From NCBI RefSeq assembly GCF_030149425.1, contig NZ_JASBRQ010000067.1, positions 1 to 36,677 of the forward strand: a DNA stretch of 36,677 bases, written 5' to 3'. Below the pieces are notes generated by a model. That model was not told the DNA's origin. It did no database searches and saw only the letters and a list, made by a program, of their open reading frames with translations. Source of the DNA: Maricaulis sp. (GTDB taxonomy: Bacteria; Pseudomonadota; Alphaproteobacteria; Caulobacterales; Maricaulaceae). Position numbers and translations under genes: made by a program. This document shows positions 1-8,015 of the stretch, piece after piece (position 1 is the stretch's first letter; every line of letters starts with the position of its first letter).

Positions 1-112
1 CAGGCCCGAAAAATCCAGTACGCGTTCGTTCGCATCCGTTGCGATCAACCTGGTGCTGCTGATTTCCGTCGCCGCCGGTGCGTTCTACGCTATTGCTCCG
101 GTTGCAGCGTGA
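1..112 (+). CDS. C-terminal end of an unknown protein with a hydrophobic tail (partial)
   Basis: An open frame enters from the left edge (codons begin at base 2) and stops at a TGA at 110-112, giving 36 residues. The last 25 or so residues are hydrophobic (Val, Leu, Ile, Ala), like a membrane helix ending right at the C-terminus, preceded by a short basic/serine stretch. The family cannot be recognised from this fragment. The 84 bases before the next gene hold no clear terminator. The reading frame is inferred from composition only. Confidence 0.45.
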   Translation, partial: RPEKSSTRSFASVAINLVLLISVAAGAFYAIAPVAA

Positions 113-196
113 TTTGGAATACCCGGTAGGGCTGGCCTCAAGGGCGCGTTAGACGCTTAACTGGGCCGGCCTTATCGATGAAAGGAAGGGAAGGGA

Positions 197-745
197 ATGA
201 AAGCACTGGGACATGCGTCCGTCGTTTCGGCCATAAAGGTCGCACTGGACGTGATCTGGGTACTCCTCTGGATTGCCCTGGCCATAGCTGCCTTTGTTCT
301 GCTCGCCGTCGCGGGTGCCTTCCTGATGGATTTCATGGGTTACGAGCCCAATGCGCTGTCAGTTCTACTGCAAGCGCTGCGTGAAAAAGGAATTTGGTTT
401 CCGCTGCTGATCGCCGAGATCGCCGCGGTGATGATTGTCGTCCACCGGCTGCGCCGGATCTTCATGACCTTGATCAATGGAGATCCTTTCGTGCCGGAAA
501 ATGCCGGGCATCTGCGCATTATCGCTCTTGCGATTGCGGGTTATCAGATCCTGGCCCAGGTCACCCAAGGCGTTGTCGCCATGCTGCTGACCCTGATGGA
601 CCGGTCCGTCGCCGGAGGCTCCGAGCTCGGGATTACGCCGGACATAGCTTTGGGACCGTGGATCGCCGTAGGCGCCCTGCTCCTGTTCGCGGAGATTTTC
701 CGCGAAGGCGCGAAAATGCGCCAAGAACAAAAATTGACGATCTAG
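197..745 (+). CDS. DUF2975-like integral membrane protein
   Basis: This 182-residue protein has about four predicted membrane helices (around residues 12-45, 70-90, 110-140 and 150-170) and a short charged C-terminus. Length, helix layout and the following gene fit the DUF2975 family, whose function is unknown. The start is ATG 197, preceded by a strong purine-rich Shine-Dalgarno stretch (GGAAGGGAAGGGA). The next gene, a small XRE-type regulator, begins 10 bases after the stop. Such membrane-protein/XRE pairs are common in bacteria, and the two are probably co-transcribed. The family call rests on pattern and context rather than a search. Confidence 0.75.
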   Translation: MKALGHASVVSAIKVALDVIWVLLWIALAIAAFVLLAVAGAFLMDFMGYEPNALSVLLQALREKGIWFPLLIAEIAAVMIVVHRLRRIFMTLINGDPFVPENAGHLRIIALAIAGYQILAQVTQGVVAMLLTLMDRSVAGGSELGITPDIALGPWIAVGALLLFAEIFREGAKMRQEQKLTI

Positions 746-755
746 GAGACGCCCC

Positions 756-989
756 ATGCCTATTCGCGTCACCCTGGACCGCATGCTCCTAGAGCGCCGC
801 ATGTCGCTGACTGAATTGTGCGACCGTGTCGGCATCACCATGGCGAACCTGTCCATCCTCAAGACAGGCAAGGCCAAAGCCGTACGCTTCTCCACCCTGG
901 AGGCGTTGTGCAAGGAACTGAATTGTCAGCCGGGAGACCTGCTCTCGTTTGACGAAGATGAGGAAGAAGGCCGCGACGCCGCCGAATAG
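756..989 (+). CDS. small XRE/Cro-type helix-turn-helix regulator (YozG-like)
   Basis: This 77-residue protein is almost entirely one DNA-binding domain. The helix-turn-helix lies around residues 16-45 (LTELCDRVGITMANLSILK), followed by the FSTLEALCKELNCQPGDLL block typical of single-domain XRE regulators, and an acidic tail. The start ATG has AGGAGA seven bases upstream. It follows the DUF2975-like gene by 10 bases and probably forms an operon with it. It may regulate that operon, which is inference from similar pairs; no operator was identified. A large inverted repeat follows at 1033-1123. Confidence 0.85.
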   Translation: MPIRVTLDRMLLERRMSLTELCDRVGITMANLSILKTGKAKAVRFSTLEALCKELNCQPGDLLSFDEDEEEGRDAAE

Positions 990-1032
990 GCGCGCGAGGC
1001 CGAACAGATTGTCCGCAGGAATGCGGGCAGAA

Positions 1033-1123
1033 CAGACGGCGGGAGTGGGCCTGCGCGGAACGCCCCTTCCCTAGAGAGTCCGGGCAGGCCATTTTCAGCC
1101 CCCCAGCGCACTCCCGCCGTCTG
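1033..1123. repeat. nested long inverted repeat between convergent genes
   Basis: The 15-base arm CAGACGGCGGGAGTG at 1033-1047 is perfectly complementary to 1109-1123. Immediately inside it, GGCCTGC at 1048-1054 pairs with GCAGGCC at 1084-1090. The right arm is followed by CCTTTTC. It lies between the XRE gene and the convergent rph gene, so it could terminate transcription from either side. The arms are long and the loop large for a simple terminator, so a REP-type mobile palindrome or a small structured RNA is also possible. Confidence 0.65.
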
Positions 1124-1198
1124 CCTTTTCTCCGATCAGGTGATCAGATCAAGATCACAGCATAATCAGTTGAGCAGGCCGCGCAATCTTGTGTCGGC

Positions 1199-1918
1199 CT
1201 ATTTGCTTTTCAGGGCCGCGAGCTGGGCCTCCGCCAGGTCCGCAACGCCGGCCCGGGCGAGATCAAACAATTCACCGAAGGCCGCTTCCGGGATCGGCTT
1301 GTCCTCGGCCGTGGCCTGGATCTCGACAATGCCGCCATTCGGCGTCAGCACGAAATTGGCGTCAGCCTCGGCCCGGTGATCTTCCTCATACTCCAGGTCG
1401 AGCCGGGTTTCCCCGTCGATAACGCCGCACGACACAGCCGCGAGCTGGCCAAACACCGGATCGGCCTTCAGGACGTCTTCTTCCAGCAGGTAGTTGGTCG
1501 CCATTTTCAGGGCCACCCAGGCCCCGGTAATGGCTGCGGTCCGGGTACCGCCATCGGCCTGGATCACATCGCAGTCGAGCGTGATCTGGCGCTCGCCGAG
1601 GACGTCCATATCGACCACGGCGCGCAGCGAGCGGCCGATCAGGCGCTGGATTTCCTGAGTCCGGCCGGACTGTTTGCCCGAGGCGGCCTCGCGGCGCATG
1701 CGCGAATGCGTCGAGCGCGGCAGCATGCCATATTCCGCCGTCACCCAGCCCTTGCCCTTGCCGCGCATCCACGGCGGCACGTTTTCCTCGACCGTCGCCG
1801 TACACAGCACGTGTGTACCGCCGAAACGGGCCATACAGGAGCCCTCCGCATAAACGGAAACACCGGTTTCCAGGCTGATTTCACGCAGGGCATCACGAGC
1901 GCGGCCGAAAGGTCTCAT
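1199..1918 (-). CDS. rph: ribonuclease PH
   Basis: RNase PH is a phosphorolytic 3'-5' exoribonuclease that trims tRNA precursors at the CCA end. The 239-residue protein matches the family's usual length. It starts with the typical [14 protein letters not shown] block, and conserved stretches include [16 protein letters not shown], the R-rich segment near residues 85-95 ([13 protein letters not shown]) and the [18 protein letters not shown] motif. Start ATG 1918 has GGAGA nine bases upstream. It is divergent from hrcA, an arrangement common in alphaproteobacteria. The usual downstream partners (rdgB, hemW) are not present here, and the gene converges on the XRE regulator. Confidence 0.97.
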   Translation of the reverse strand: MRPFGRARDALREISLETGVSVYAEGSCMARFGGTHVLCTATVEENVPPWMRGKGKGWVTAEYGMLPRSTHSRMRREAASGKQSGRTQEIQRLIGRSLRAVVDMDVLGERQITLDCDVIQADGGTRTAAITGAWVALKMATNYLLEEDVLKADPVFGQLAAVSCGVIDGETRLDLEYEEDHRAEADANFVLTPNGGIVEIQATAEDKPIPEAAFGELFDLARAGVADLAEAQLAALKSK

Positions 1919-2148
1919 CTAGGGTTCTCCAGAAGTGTCAGCGCCGCTGGTAGCGGTGATTGTGACCAAGCGCAACTGAAGGATCCTGACGGATTAGATG
2001 AAGCCCAGCGACCGCGATGCGGTCGCGAGTACCCGGACCGGGCTAGCATAGGCAGCAAGGCCGGACCGGGTATCGGCGCCTCCCAGGCCGCGGATCGGCA
2101 CCCATGACATCTGGGCCGCCCGCAAGACCTCGGAGATCAACTCACCGC
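1919..2148. other. intergenic region upstream of rph, with a short palindrome
   Basis: These 230 bases separate the rph start from the stop of a small secreted-protein gene on the same strand. I see no convincing coding frame. A perfect 8-base stem with a 3-base loop (GCGACCGC-gat-GCGGTCGC) sits at 2008-2026 and could be the terminator of the upstream small gene, although no T-run follows on the minus strand. The rph promoter presumably lies here but is not obvious. Confidence 0.45.
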
Positions 2149-2373
2149 CTAGTCGGGGAGGATGAAGTCATCTTCCTGGCGCAGCACAAGATACGTCTCG
2201 GTGTCCCAAGTCTGGGTTTCATAGTTCCACGTATAGGTGGTGCACTCGTTGTATGCATAGTTGTACCAGCCACACTCTGTGTAGGAGGGGTTGGCCAGCG
2301 CGGCACCGCCTAGCGCAGCGGATGACATCAGAGCGATCGCAGTTGCCGCAAGAGCTTTTGTAGACAAATTCAT
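2149..2373 (-). CDS. small secreted Tyr/Trp-rich protein of unknown function
   Basis: This 74-residue protein has a clear Sec signal peptide: a Lys near residue 6, a hydrophobic stretch, and a probable cleavage site after GAALA around residue 27. The mature part is only about 47 residues and is rich in Tyr, Trp and Thr, with two cysteines (ECGWYNYAYNECTTYTW) that could form a disulfide in the periplasm. The start is ATG 2373, chosen over the upstream TTG because GAGAAGG lies seven to eight bases before it. It sits alone between rph and hrcA. I do not recognise the family. Confidence 0.7.
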   Translation of the reverse strand: MNLSTKALAATAIALMSSAALGGAALANPSYTECGWYNYAYNECTTYTWNYETQTWDTETYLVLRQEDDFILPD

Positions 2374-2657
2374 CAATACACCTTCTCGACTGAGTTAACG
2401 GAAACACCTCCAGCCGAGCAGAGTCCGAAAATCTCACCACGATAAAATGGCGAAGCCAATCACTGCACGCCCGAAGTGAATCGACCCTATGTCCCGAGAA
2501 ATCTAAATACAACCCAAACTAGCCGAGTGTTTTATTTGAAAACAAAAGGCGTATTGCGAATATCTCCGATTGCAATTTACTGCTTAAGCGTGCTGTGACT
2601 TCTGAACTGTCATAGATCGATATTGATCCCAAAGCGTAACGTTTCTATCTGGAGCCA
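2374..2657. other. AT-richer divergent intergenic region upstream of hrcA
   Basis: These 284 bases lie between the divergent small secreted-protein gene and hrcA and are clearly AT-richer than the surroundings. A weak sigma-70-like pair is visible (TTGAAA at 2536-2541 and GAATAT at 2558-2563, spacer 16). A CCTATGT at 2486-2492 resembles a sigma-32 -10 box but lacks a convincing CTTG at the right distance. No CIRCE repeat (TTAGCACTC with its inverse) was found. Confidence 0.4.
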
Positions 2658-3722
2658 ATGAGCTTGGAGCCAACCTCGTCCCTCGCCGGGCTTGATAACC
2701 GCATGCGCACGATCTTTCGCGAGATCGTGGAGAGCTATCTGGAAACCGGCGAACCGGTGGGCTCCCGCACGCTGTCGCAAGCGGGCCGGTTATCGCTGTC
2801 GCCGGCCTCGATCCGCAATACCATGTCAGACTTGGCCCAGCTTGGCCTGCTGACCGCGCCGCACTCGAGCGCAGGCCGCCTGCCGACACATTCGGGCCTG
2901 CGCCTCTTCGTCGACGGCCTGTTGCAGATCGGCGAGCTCAGCGCCAATGAACGCCGCGCCATTGAAGGCCAGGTCGGAGCCAGCGGACGTCCGGTAAAGG
3001 ACCTACTCGGTGAGGCCTCGGCCATGCTCAGCGGCCTCGCAGGTGGTGCCGGGCTGGTAATGACACCGAAACAGGAAGCGCCGCTGCGCCATATCGAGTT
3101 CGTTTCGATCTCGCCGGTGGAAACCCTGGCGGTGCTGGTTTTCGCTGACGGGCATGTCGAGAACCGGTTGATGACAACGCCAGACGGCCTGCCGCCGGCC
3201 TCGCTGGTGGAAGCGGGCAATTACCTCTCGACCCGTCTCAAGGGCCGCACGCTGGGGGAGGCTCGTCGTGCCATCGAAGAGGAGATGGCCGCCCATCAGA
3301 CCCAGCTGGATGAGGCCGCCCAGTCGCTGGTGACGCGCGGTTTGGCGGATTGGGGCGGGCCGGAAGGCGAGCAATCGCTGATCATCCGCGGCCAGGCCAA
3401 ACTGCTTGAAAATGTCCAGGCGGCCGAGGACCTGGAACGCATCCGGCTGCTGTTTGACGACATTGAGCGCAAGCGCGAGCTGATCGCCCTGATGGACAAG
3501 GCGCGCGACGCTGATGGCGTCCGCCTCTTTATCGGGGCAGAAAATCCCTTGTTCAGCCTGTCGGGTTCAAGTGTGATCGTCGCTCCCTATATGAACAGCG
3601 AACAGGAAATTGTTGGGGCTCTGGGTGTAATTGGACCGACGCGTCTGAACTATGCCCGTGTTATCCCCCTCGTCGACTATACCGCGCGCGTGGTCGGGAA
3701 GATTCTCGACGGCGGACGCTAA
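2658..3722 (+). CDS. hrcA: heat-inducible transcription repressor HrcA
   Basis: HrcA represses chaperone operons by binding CIRCE operators. The 354-residue length is normal. The N-terminal winged helix contains the family signature: [20 protein letters not shown] followed by EPVGSRTL, then [12 protein letters not shown] and [15 protein letters not shown] (about residues 12-80). The C-terminal half carries the typical inserted and GAF-like parts ending in [19 protein letters not shown]. It is followed 21 bases later by grpE, the classical hrcA-grpE operon. No CIRCE element is visible in this window, so its target (probably groESL) should lie elsewhere. Confidence 0.97.
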   Translation: MSLEPTSSLAGLDNRMRTIFREIVESYLETGEPVGSRTLSQAGRLSLSPASIRNTMSDLAQLGLLTAPHSSAGRLPTHSGLRLFVDGLLQIGELSANERRAIEGQVGASGRPVKDLLGEASAMLSGLAGGAGLVMTPKQEAPLRHIEFVSISPVETLAVLVFADGHVENRLMTTPDGLPPASLVEAGNYLSTRLKGRTLGEARRAIEEEMAAHQTQLDEAAQSLVTRGLADWGGPEGEQSLIIRGQAKLLENVQAAEDLERIRLLFDDIERKRELIALMDKARDADGVRLFIGAENPLFSLSGSSVIVAPYMNSEQEIVGALGVIGPTRLNYARVIPLVDYTARVVGKILDGGR

Positions 3723-3743
3723 AGACAGATTGCAGGAAGACCC

Positions 3744-4355
3744 ATGAGCGAAGCCGATAACAACCCGGCAACGGAAGCTGAAACCGAAGCGGTCGAGACC
3801 GAAGCCACGGATACGGCTCCGGAAGGCAAGACCGTTGAGCAATTGGAAGCCGAGCTGGACGACTTGCGCGACCGCCTTCTGCGCGCCGTTGCCGAAGAGC
3901 AGAACACGCGCCGCCGGGCCGAAAAGGAAAAGGCCGACACCCGCGCCTATGCCGTCACGGGTTTCGCACGCGACATGCTCGATGTCGCCGATAACCTGTC
4001 TCGCGCTGTCGCGGCGGTCGATGAGGCAAGCCTGGCGGAGGCCTCTCAGCCGCTGAAGAACCTGGTGGAAGGCGTCGCCATGACCGAGCGGGCCCTGCTG
4101 TCGAAGATGGAAAACCACGGCATTAAGCAGGTTGCACCGGAGCCGGGGTCGGCCTTCGACCCGAACCTGCACCAGGCCGTCGCCCAGATCCCCTCGGACC
4201 AGCCCGCCGGCACGATCGCCGCGGTCATGCAGACCGGTTTCGTCATTTCCAGCCGCACACTGCGGGCCGCCATGGTCGCAGTATCGGCGGGTTCACCGGC
4301 AGGCGGCGAAACGCCCTCCGGCGATACTGGTGGAAACGTTGATCTAAAGGCCTGA
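3744..4355 (+). CDS. grpE: nucleotide exchange factor GrpE
   Basis: GrpE releases ADP from DnaK during the chaperone cycle in the cytoplasm. The 203-residue protein has an acidic, disordered N-terminus (residues 1-30) and then a long coiled coil with the motif DLRDRLLRAVAEEQNTRRR. The C-terminal beta-domain has FDPNLHQAVAQ and GFVISSRTLRAAMV, which correspond to the family signature. ATG 3744 follows a GGAAG. It is co-transcribed with hrcA. Its partners dnaK and dnaJ lie about 4 kb downstream on the same strand. Confidence 0.96.
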   Translation: MSEADNNPATEAETEAVETEATDTAPEGKTVEQLEAELDDLRDRLLRAVAEEQNTRRRAEKEKADTRAYAVTGFARDMLDVADNLSRAVAAVDEASLAEASQPLKNLVEGVAMTERALLSKMENHGIKQVAPEPGSAFDPNLHQAVAQIPSDQPAGTIAAVMQTGFVISSRTLRAAMVAVSAGSPAGGETPSGDTGGNVDLKA

Positions 4356-4370
4356 CACAAGGCCGTGAAA

Positions 4371-4424
4371 CCCCTCGCCATCGGGCAAGCGCTGCGCCAA
4401 GATGCGCAGCGTTCCAGCGAGGGG
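4371..4424 (+). terminator. two-part stem-loop after grpE that covers the next gene's RBS
   Basis: CCCCTCGC at 4371-4378 pairs perfectly with GCGAGGGG at 4417-4424, and CGCTGCGC at 4390-4397 pairs with GCGCAGCG at 4404-4411 (loop CAAGAT). No T-run follows. The 3' arm contains the purine-rich GAGGGG that serves as the Shine-Dalgarno of the ATG at 4432. The element may therefore be a terminator for hrcA-grpE or a translational control hairpin. Confidence 0.55.
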
Positions 4425-4431
4425 TGTTCGC

Positions 4432-5961
4432 ATGCTGAATCTGCCGCAATGGGCGTTTGACGCCCTCTCCATCCTGACCCAGCTGTTTATCCTGGCGATC
4501 GGTGTGGCCAGTTTGATCGCGCTGTTCATGTATGCGCGAGACACGACCCAGACCGCCGATGCGGTACGGCGCAACTACCCAGTTGTGGGGCGTTTCCGCG
4601 GACTGTTTACAACGCTGGGCGAATTCTTCCGGCAGTATTTCTTCGCCCTCGACCGTGAGGAATTGCCGTTTAACCGGGCTGAACGCGACTGGGTCTATCG
4701 CGCGGCAAAAGGCAAGGGCGGCACCATCCCGTTCGGCTCGACCAAACCGATGACGCCCGTCGGCACTGCGCTTTTCGTCAATTGCCCCTTCCCGGTTCTG
4801 GACGATGACGCTGCCGCCACCCAGCCCATGCGCATCGGCCCGAATGCACGCCAACCTTATGATGCGCCTTCCTTTTTCAACATTTCAGGCATGAGCTACG
4901 GGGCCCTGTCGAAACCGGCTGTCCGGGCCCTGTCGAGCGGGGCGAACAAGGCGAATATCTGGCTCAATACCGGTGAGGGCGGTTTGTCATCCTATCACCT
5001 CGAGGGCGGTTGCGACATCGTCTTCCAGATCGGCACGGCCAAATTTGGTGTGCGCAATGAAGATGGCTCGCTGAGCGAGAAATCCCTGCGCGAAATTGCC
5101 GAACTGCCGCAGGTGAGAATGTTCGAGCTCAAGCTCTCCCAAGGCGCAAAGCCCGGAAAAGGCGGGATTTTGCCCGCGGCCAAGGTCAATAAGGAAATCG
5201 CCAAAATCCGTGGGATCACCGTCGGCAAGGCGGCCATTTCGCCGAACCGGCACCCGGATATCGACAGTGTAGCGGACCTTCTGGACATGATCGCCCGCAT
5301 CCGGGAGGTGTCAGGCAAGCCGGTCGGCATGAAGTTTGTCGTCGGCGCCTATGGCTGGCTGGAGGAATTGTGCCAGGAAATTCAGCGCCGTGGTGAGGAA
5401 AGCGCGCCAGATTTCTTTACCGTAGACAGCGGGGATGGCGGGACCGGGGCCGCCCCGATGGCGCTGATGGATAATGTCGGCCTTACGATCCGTGAAAGCC
5501 TGCCCATGGTGGCGGAAATTCTGCGCACATACGGCCTGAAACAACGCATTCGCATCATTGCCTCCGGCAAGCTTCTGATCCCCGGTGCGGTGGCCTGGGC
5601 GCTGGCTTCCGGTGCTGATTTTGTCCAGTGCGGGCGCGGTTTCATGTTCTCCCTCGGCTGTATTCAGGCCCTTAAATGTCATGAAAACACCTGCCCGACC
5701 GGCATCACCACGCACAAGAAAAGCCTGCAACGCGGTCTGGTTGTGCGAGAGAAATCCGACATGGTTGCCGACTATGCGCGGACGATCAAAGAACATGTCG
5801 AGATGATCGCCCATTCCTGCGGTGTGGCCGAGCCGCGCAAGCTTCAGCGCAAGCATGTGCGGATTGTCCAGGAGGATGGCCGATCGGTCCCCATGACCGA
5901 GCTGAACTTCGTCTCCGAAACCCTCACCAGCCCGGCCCGGGCGCCGCAGGATACCATCTGA
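4432..5961 (+). CDS. membrane-anchored FMN-binding glutamate synthase family protein
   Basis: The protein has 509 residues: one N-terminal membrane helix (about residues 12-35), then a domain like the FMN-binding synthase half of large-subunit glutamate synthase. Visible motifs are ISGMSYGALSKPAVRALS, LNTGEGGLSSYH, QLKLSQGAKPGKGG-type (here ELKLSQGAKPGKGG), DSGDGGTGAAP, and a C-x5-C-x4-C set at about residues 410, 416 and 421, which fits the [3Fe-4S] ligands of glutamate synthase. There is no glutaminase domain, so it is not a complete GOGAT; the substrate is unknown. The start MLNLPQW is preferred over the upstream GTG/ATG options because GAGGGG precedes it. A small membrane protein follows three bases later. 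Confidence 0.85.
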   Translation: MLNLPQWAFDALSILTQLFILAIGVASLIALFMYARDTTQTADAVRRNYPVVGRFRGLFTTLGEFFRQYFFALDREELPFNRAERDWVYRAAKGKGGTIPFGSTKPMTPVGTALFVNCPFPVLDDDAAATQPMRIGPNARQPYDAPSFFNISGMSYGALSKPAVRALSSGANKANIWLNTGEGGLSSYHLEGGCDIVFQIGTAKFGVRNEDGSLSEKSLREIAELPQVRMFELKLSQGAKPGKGGILPAAKVNKEIAKIRGITVGKAAISPNRHPDIDSVADLLDMIARIREVSGKPVGMKFVVGAYGWLEELCQEIQRRGEESAPDFFTVDSGDGGTGAAPMALMDNVGLTIRESLPMVAEILRTYGLKQRIRIIASGKLLIPGAVAWALASGADFVQCGRGFMFSLGCIQALKCHENTCPTGITTHKKSLQRGLVVREKSDMVADYARTIKEHVEMIAHSCGVAEPRKLQRKHVRIVQEDGRSVPMTELNFVSETLTSPARAPQDTI

Positions 5962-5964
5962 CCC

Positions 5965-6306
5965 ATGGGCAATACCCTGTTCTGGCTACGGTTCGTCCAC
6001 ACCGTCATTCTCGCCTATTGCATTGCCACGCTGTTACCCATGAGTGCCTATGCCCTTACCGGGCAAGGCGAGCAGATCGCGCTGACCGCCCTGCTCGGAC
6101 CGGTCCTGGTCTTTGTCGGCCTCGTGCTCAACCGTGGAACCTGCATCCTGCAGACGTGGGCCAAACACCTGACCGGCACGACGGAAGGCTGGGCGCGCGA
6201 TATTTTCTTCCTGCCGGAAAGCTGGGCCCTGAGCGTAGTGAAGGTGATGCTGCCGGTCTTTGTGCTCGTGATCGGCGGGGTCGGGGTGCGCTGGGCGATC
6301 GGTTGA
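5965..6306 (+). CDS. small integral membrane protein, partner of the FMN protein
   Basis: This 113-residue protein has about three hydrophobic segments (residues 8-30, 38-57 and 90-111) separated by a loop with a single Cys (NRGTCILQTWAKHL). It resembles DUF2784-type small membrane proteins in layout, but I am not certain. It starts three bases after the FMN-protein stop, so the two are very likely translated from one message and may form a membrane complex. That is inference from spacing and from the membrane anchor of the neighbour. The function is unknown. Confidence 0.75.
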   Translation: MGNTLFWLRFVHTVILAYCIATLLPMSAYALTGQGEQIALTALLGPVLVFVGLVLNRGTCILQTWAKHLTGTTEGWARDIFFLPESWALSVVKVMLPVFVLVIGGVGVRWAIG

Positions 6307-6385
6307 GCCTTACCGGTCTTTAAGCCTTCCGACATCAACCGGCTGTTTCGCGCCACCTAGTGTCTCCGCGGAAGGGGAGATGCTC

Positions 6386-7348
6386 ATGATCAAATTTATT
6401 CTGGCCGCCGGCGCGGCTGTAACCCTGGCTCAGGACGAACAGCCACGACCGGATCTTACCGCACTCATTGCCGAGGCGCGCAATATCGCGGTCCAGCATG
6501 GCGAAACGGTCTGGACAGGCTATGCCGATGCTCCGGGAACGATCATTCTCATCGATGGCGAGACTGAATTCCTGCTCTGTCATGACGGGCCGGCCGAGGG
6601 TTTCACGCGGCTGCAGCGCGACGACGTGACCGGCTGCGCGCTGGCCCGCCGTGACCGCAATTTCCCACCCAATTTCCTCGCCAGTTTCCCGGCGGTCGAC
6701 GGAACACCGTCAATCGTCGTCGGCACGCCGGAAGGGACCGGGCGCACGCCCGACGACTGGATGGTGACCCTGCTGCATGAGCGCGTTCACCAATACCAGG
6801 ACAGCCAGCCGGACAGTTTCGCCCGCGCCATGGCGCTTGACCTGCATGGTGGCGACCAGACCGGCATGTGGCAGATCAACTACGCCTTTCCCTATGAGGA
6901 TGCGGATACAGCCGCAGCGGTCCGGCAGCTTGCCGACCTGGCGCTAATGGCCGTGCAACAGCGCGGTGAGCCCGGGTTTGAGGCGGCAGCGCAGGACTTT
7001 GTCCGGGAAAGACAGGCTTTCCTCGCCTCCATCGATCCCGCCGATGCCCGCTATTACGACTTCCAGAGCTGGAAAGAAGGCGTGGCGCGCTGGAGCGAAC
7101 TGGCCATCGCGCGAGCCGGAGCAGAGGACAGCGCCCGGCTGGCCGGGTTCGCTGCAGCCCAGAATGCCCGGATGATCCGCGGCCTCGAAGCTGTCGATCT
7201 ACCCCGGCAGGGCCGGGTGGCCTTTTATGCGCTCGGGTCGGCAGAGGCGGAGATCCTCGAACATCTCGATCCCGCCTGGCGCTCCCGCTATCTGGACGAG
7301 ATGTATGATATGAGCGCGCTGTTCCAGCAGACGCTCAGCCCGGAATAG
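6386..7348 (+). CDS. secreted HExxH protein, putative metallopeptidase-like
   Basis: The 320-residue protein starts with a short signal-like segment (MIKFILAAGAAVTLA, probable cut before QDE). The motif HERVH at about residues 131-135, within VTLLHERVHQYQDSQ, is a canonical HExxH zinc site; a later glutamate in SWKEGVARWSE (about residue 230) might be the third ligand, which is inference. I do not recognise a named family. ATG 6386 is chosen over ATG 6380 because AAGGGGAG lies at proper spacing only for the second. Its 3' end overlaps the convergent alkB-like gene by 14 bases. Confidence 0.7.
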   Translation: MIKFILAAGAAVTLAQDEQPRPDLTALIAEARNIAVQHGETVWTGYADAPGTIILIDGETEFLLCHDGPAEGFTRLQRDDVTGCALARRDRNFPPNFLASFPAVDGTPSIVVGTPEGTGRTPDDWMVTLLHERVHQYQDSQPDSFARAMALDLHGGDQTGMWQINYAFPYEDADTAAAVRQLADLALMAVQQRGEPGFEAAAQDFVRERQAFLASIDPADARYYDFQSWKEGVARWSELAIARAGAEDSARLAGFAAAQNARMIRGLEAVDLPRQGRVAFYALGSAEAEILEHLDPAWRSRYLDEMYDMSALFQQTLSPE

Positions 7349-7976
7349 TCACCCGGCGCATGGTCAGATTGATGCGGCCGCCGCCGGGGAAGTGCTCGTC
7401 GGAGAGTAAGGTCGAGCTGCCCGGATAAATCCGGTCGACACCGTGATAGCAACGCCGTGACGCGCCGCCGAGCACGACAACATCGCCGGAACTGAGCACC
7501 ATGGACGCCGTCTTGCCGCCTCGCTTGGGTCCGCCAAGCCGGAAACGGGCCTTGTCGCCAAGCGAGACCGAGACAACAGCCGCGTCGGTGGCCTCCTCAT
7601 CCCAGTCGATATGCATGCCCATCTTGCTGGTAGGGGCATACCAATTGACCAGACAGGCTTCCGGTTCAGCAGGATAATCAGAGACTTCGCGCCATAGCGT
7701 CAGGAGAGTGTCAGGCATGGGCGCCCACGGCTGGCCGGTCTCCGGATGGCACGCTTCATAGCGATATCCCTTGGCCTTGTCGGTCACCCAGCCCAGCGGA
7801 CCGAAATTGGTCATCTGTACCGAAAGCGGCTGGCCCGTGCGCGGCATGGCCGGACGCCAGAAGGGTGCAGAGCGGCTGGCCGTGACCACGAGGTCAATCA
7901 GAGCCTGCTGGGCCGCGCGGTCAAAATAACCGGGTAACAGGCGGAAACCGCCAGGCATGGTGAAAGCGTCGGACAT
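7335..7976 (-). CDS. alkB: AlkB-family 2-oxoglutarate/Fe(II) dioxygenase
   Basis: AlkB proteins remove alkyl groups from 1-methyladenine and 3-methylcytosine by oxidative demethylation. The 213-residue length is typical. The iron ligands are visible as HxD in MGMHIDWDE and the distal His in RRCYHGVDRI; the 2-oxoglutarate-binding arginines are in GRINLTMRR near the C-terminus. The substrate loop FGPLGWVTDKAKGYRYE matches bacterial AlkB. The start MSDAF is preferred; an in-frame ATG 36 bases upstream is possible. It converges on and slightly overlaps the HExxH gene. An alkyltransferase fusion elsewhere in the window (16528-17376) supports an alkylation-repair role but is not adjacent. Confidence 0.92.
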   Translation of the reverse strand: MSDAFTMPGGFRLLPGYFDRAAQQALIDLVVTASRSAPFWRPAMPRTGQPLSVQMTNFGPLGWVTDKAKGYRYEACHPETGQPWAPMPDTLLTLWREVSDYPAEPEACLVNWYAPTSKMGMHIDWDEEATDAAVVSVSLGDKARFRLGGPKRGGKTASMVLSSGDVVVLGGASRRCYHGVDRIYPGSSTLLSDEHFPGGGRINLTMRRVTIPG

Positions 7977-8015
7977 GTCCGCGATATAGCCCGGCCGTGT
8001 GGCCCCGCCCACCCG

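Noticed and set aside
1801-1816. CACGTG within rph as a second parS
   Set aside because: Only the central six bases match; the flanks do not form the GTTTC/GAAAC arms.
2374-2657. CIRCE operator upstream of hrcA
   Set aside because: Searched by eye for TTAGCACTC and its inverse nine bases away; not found. The CCTATGT at 2486 lacks a matching -35.
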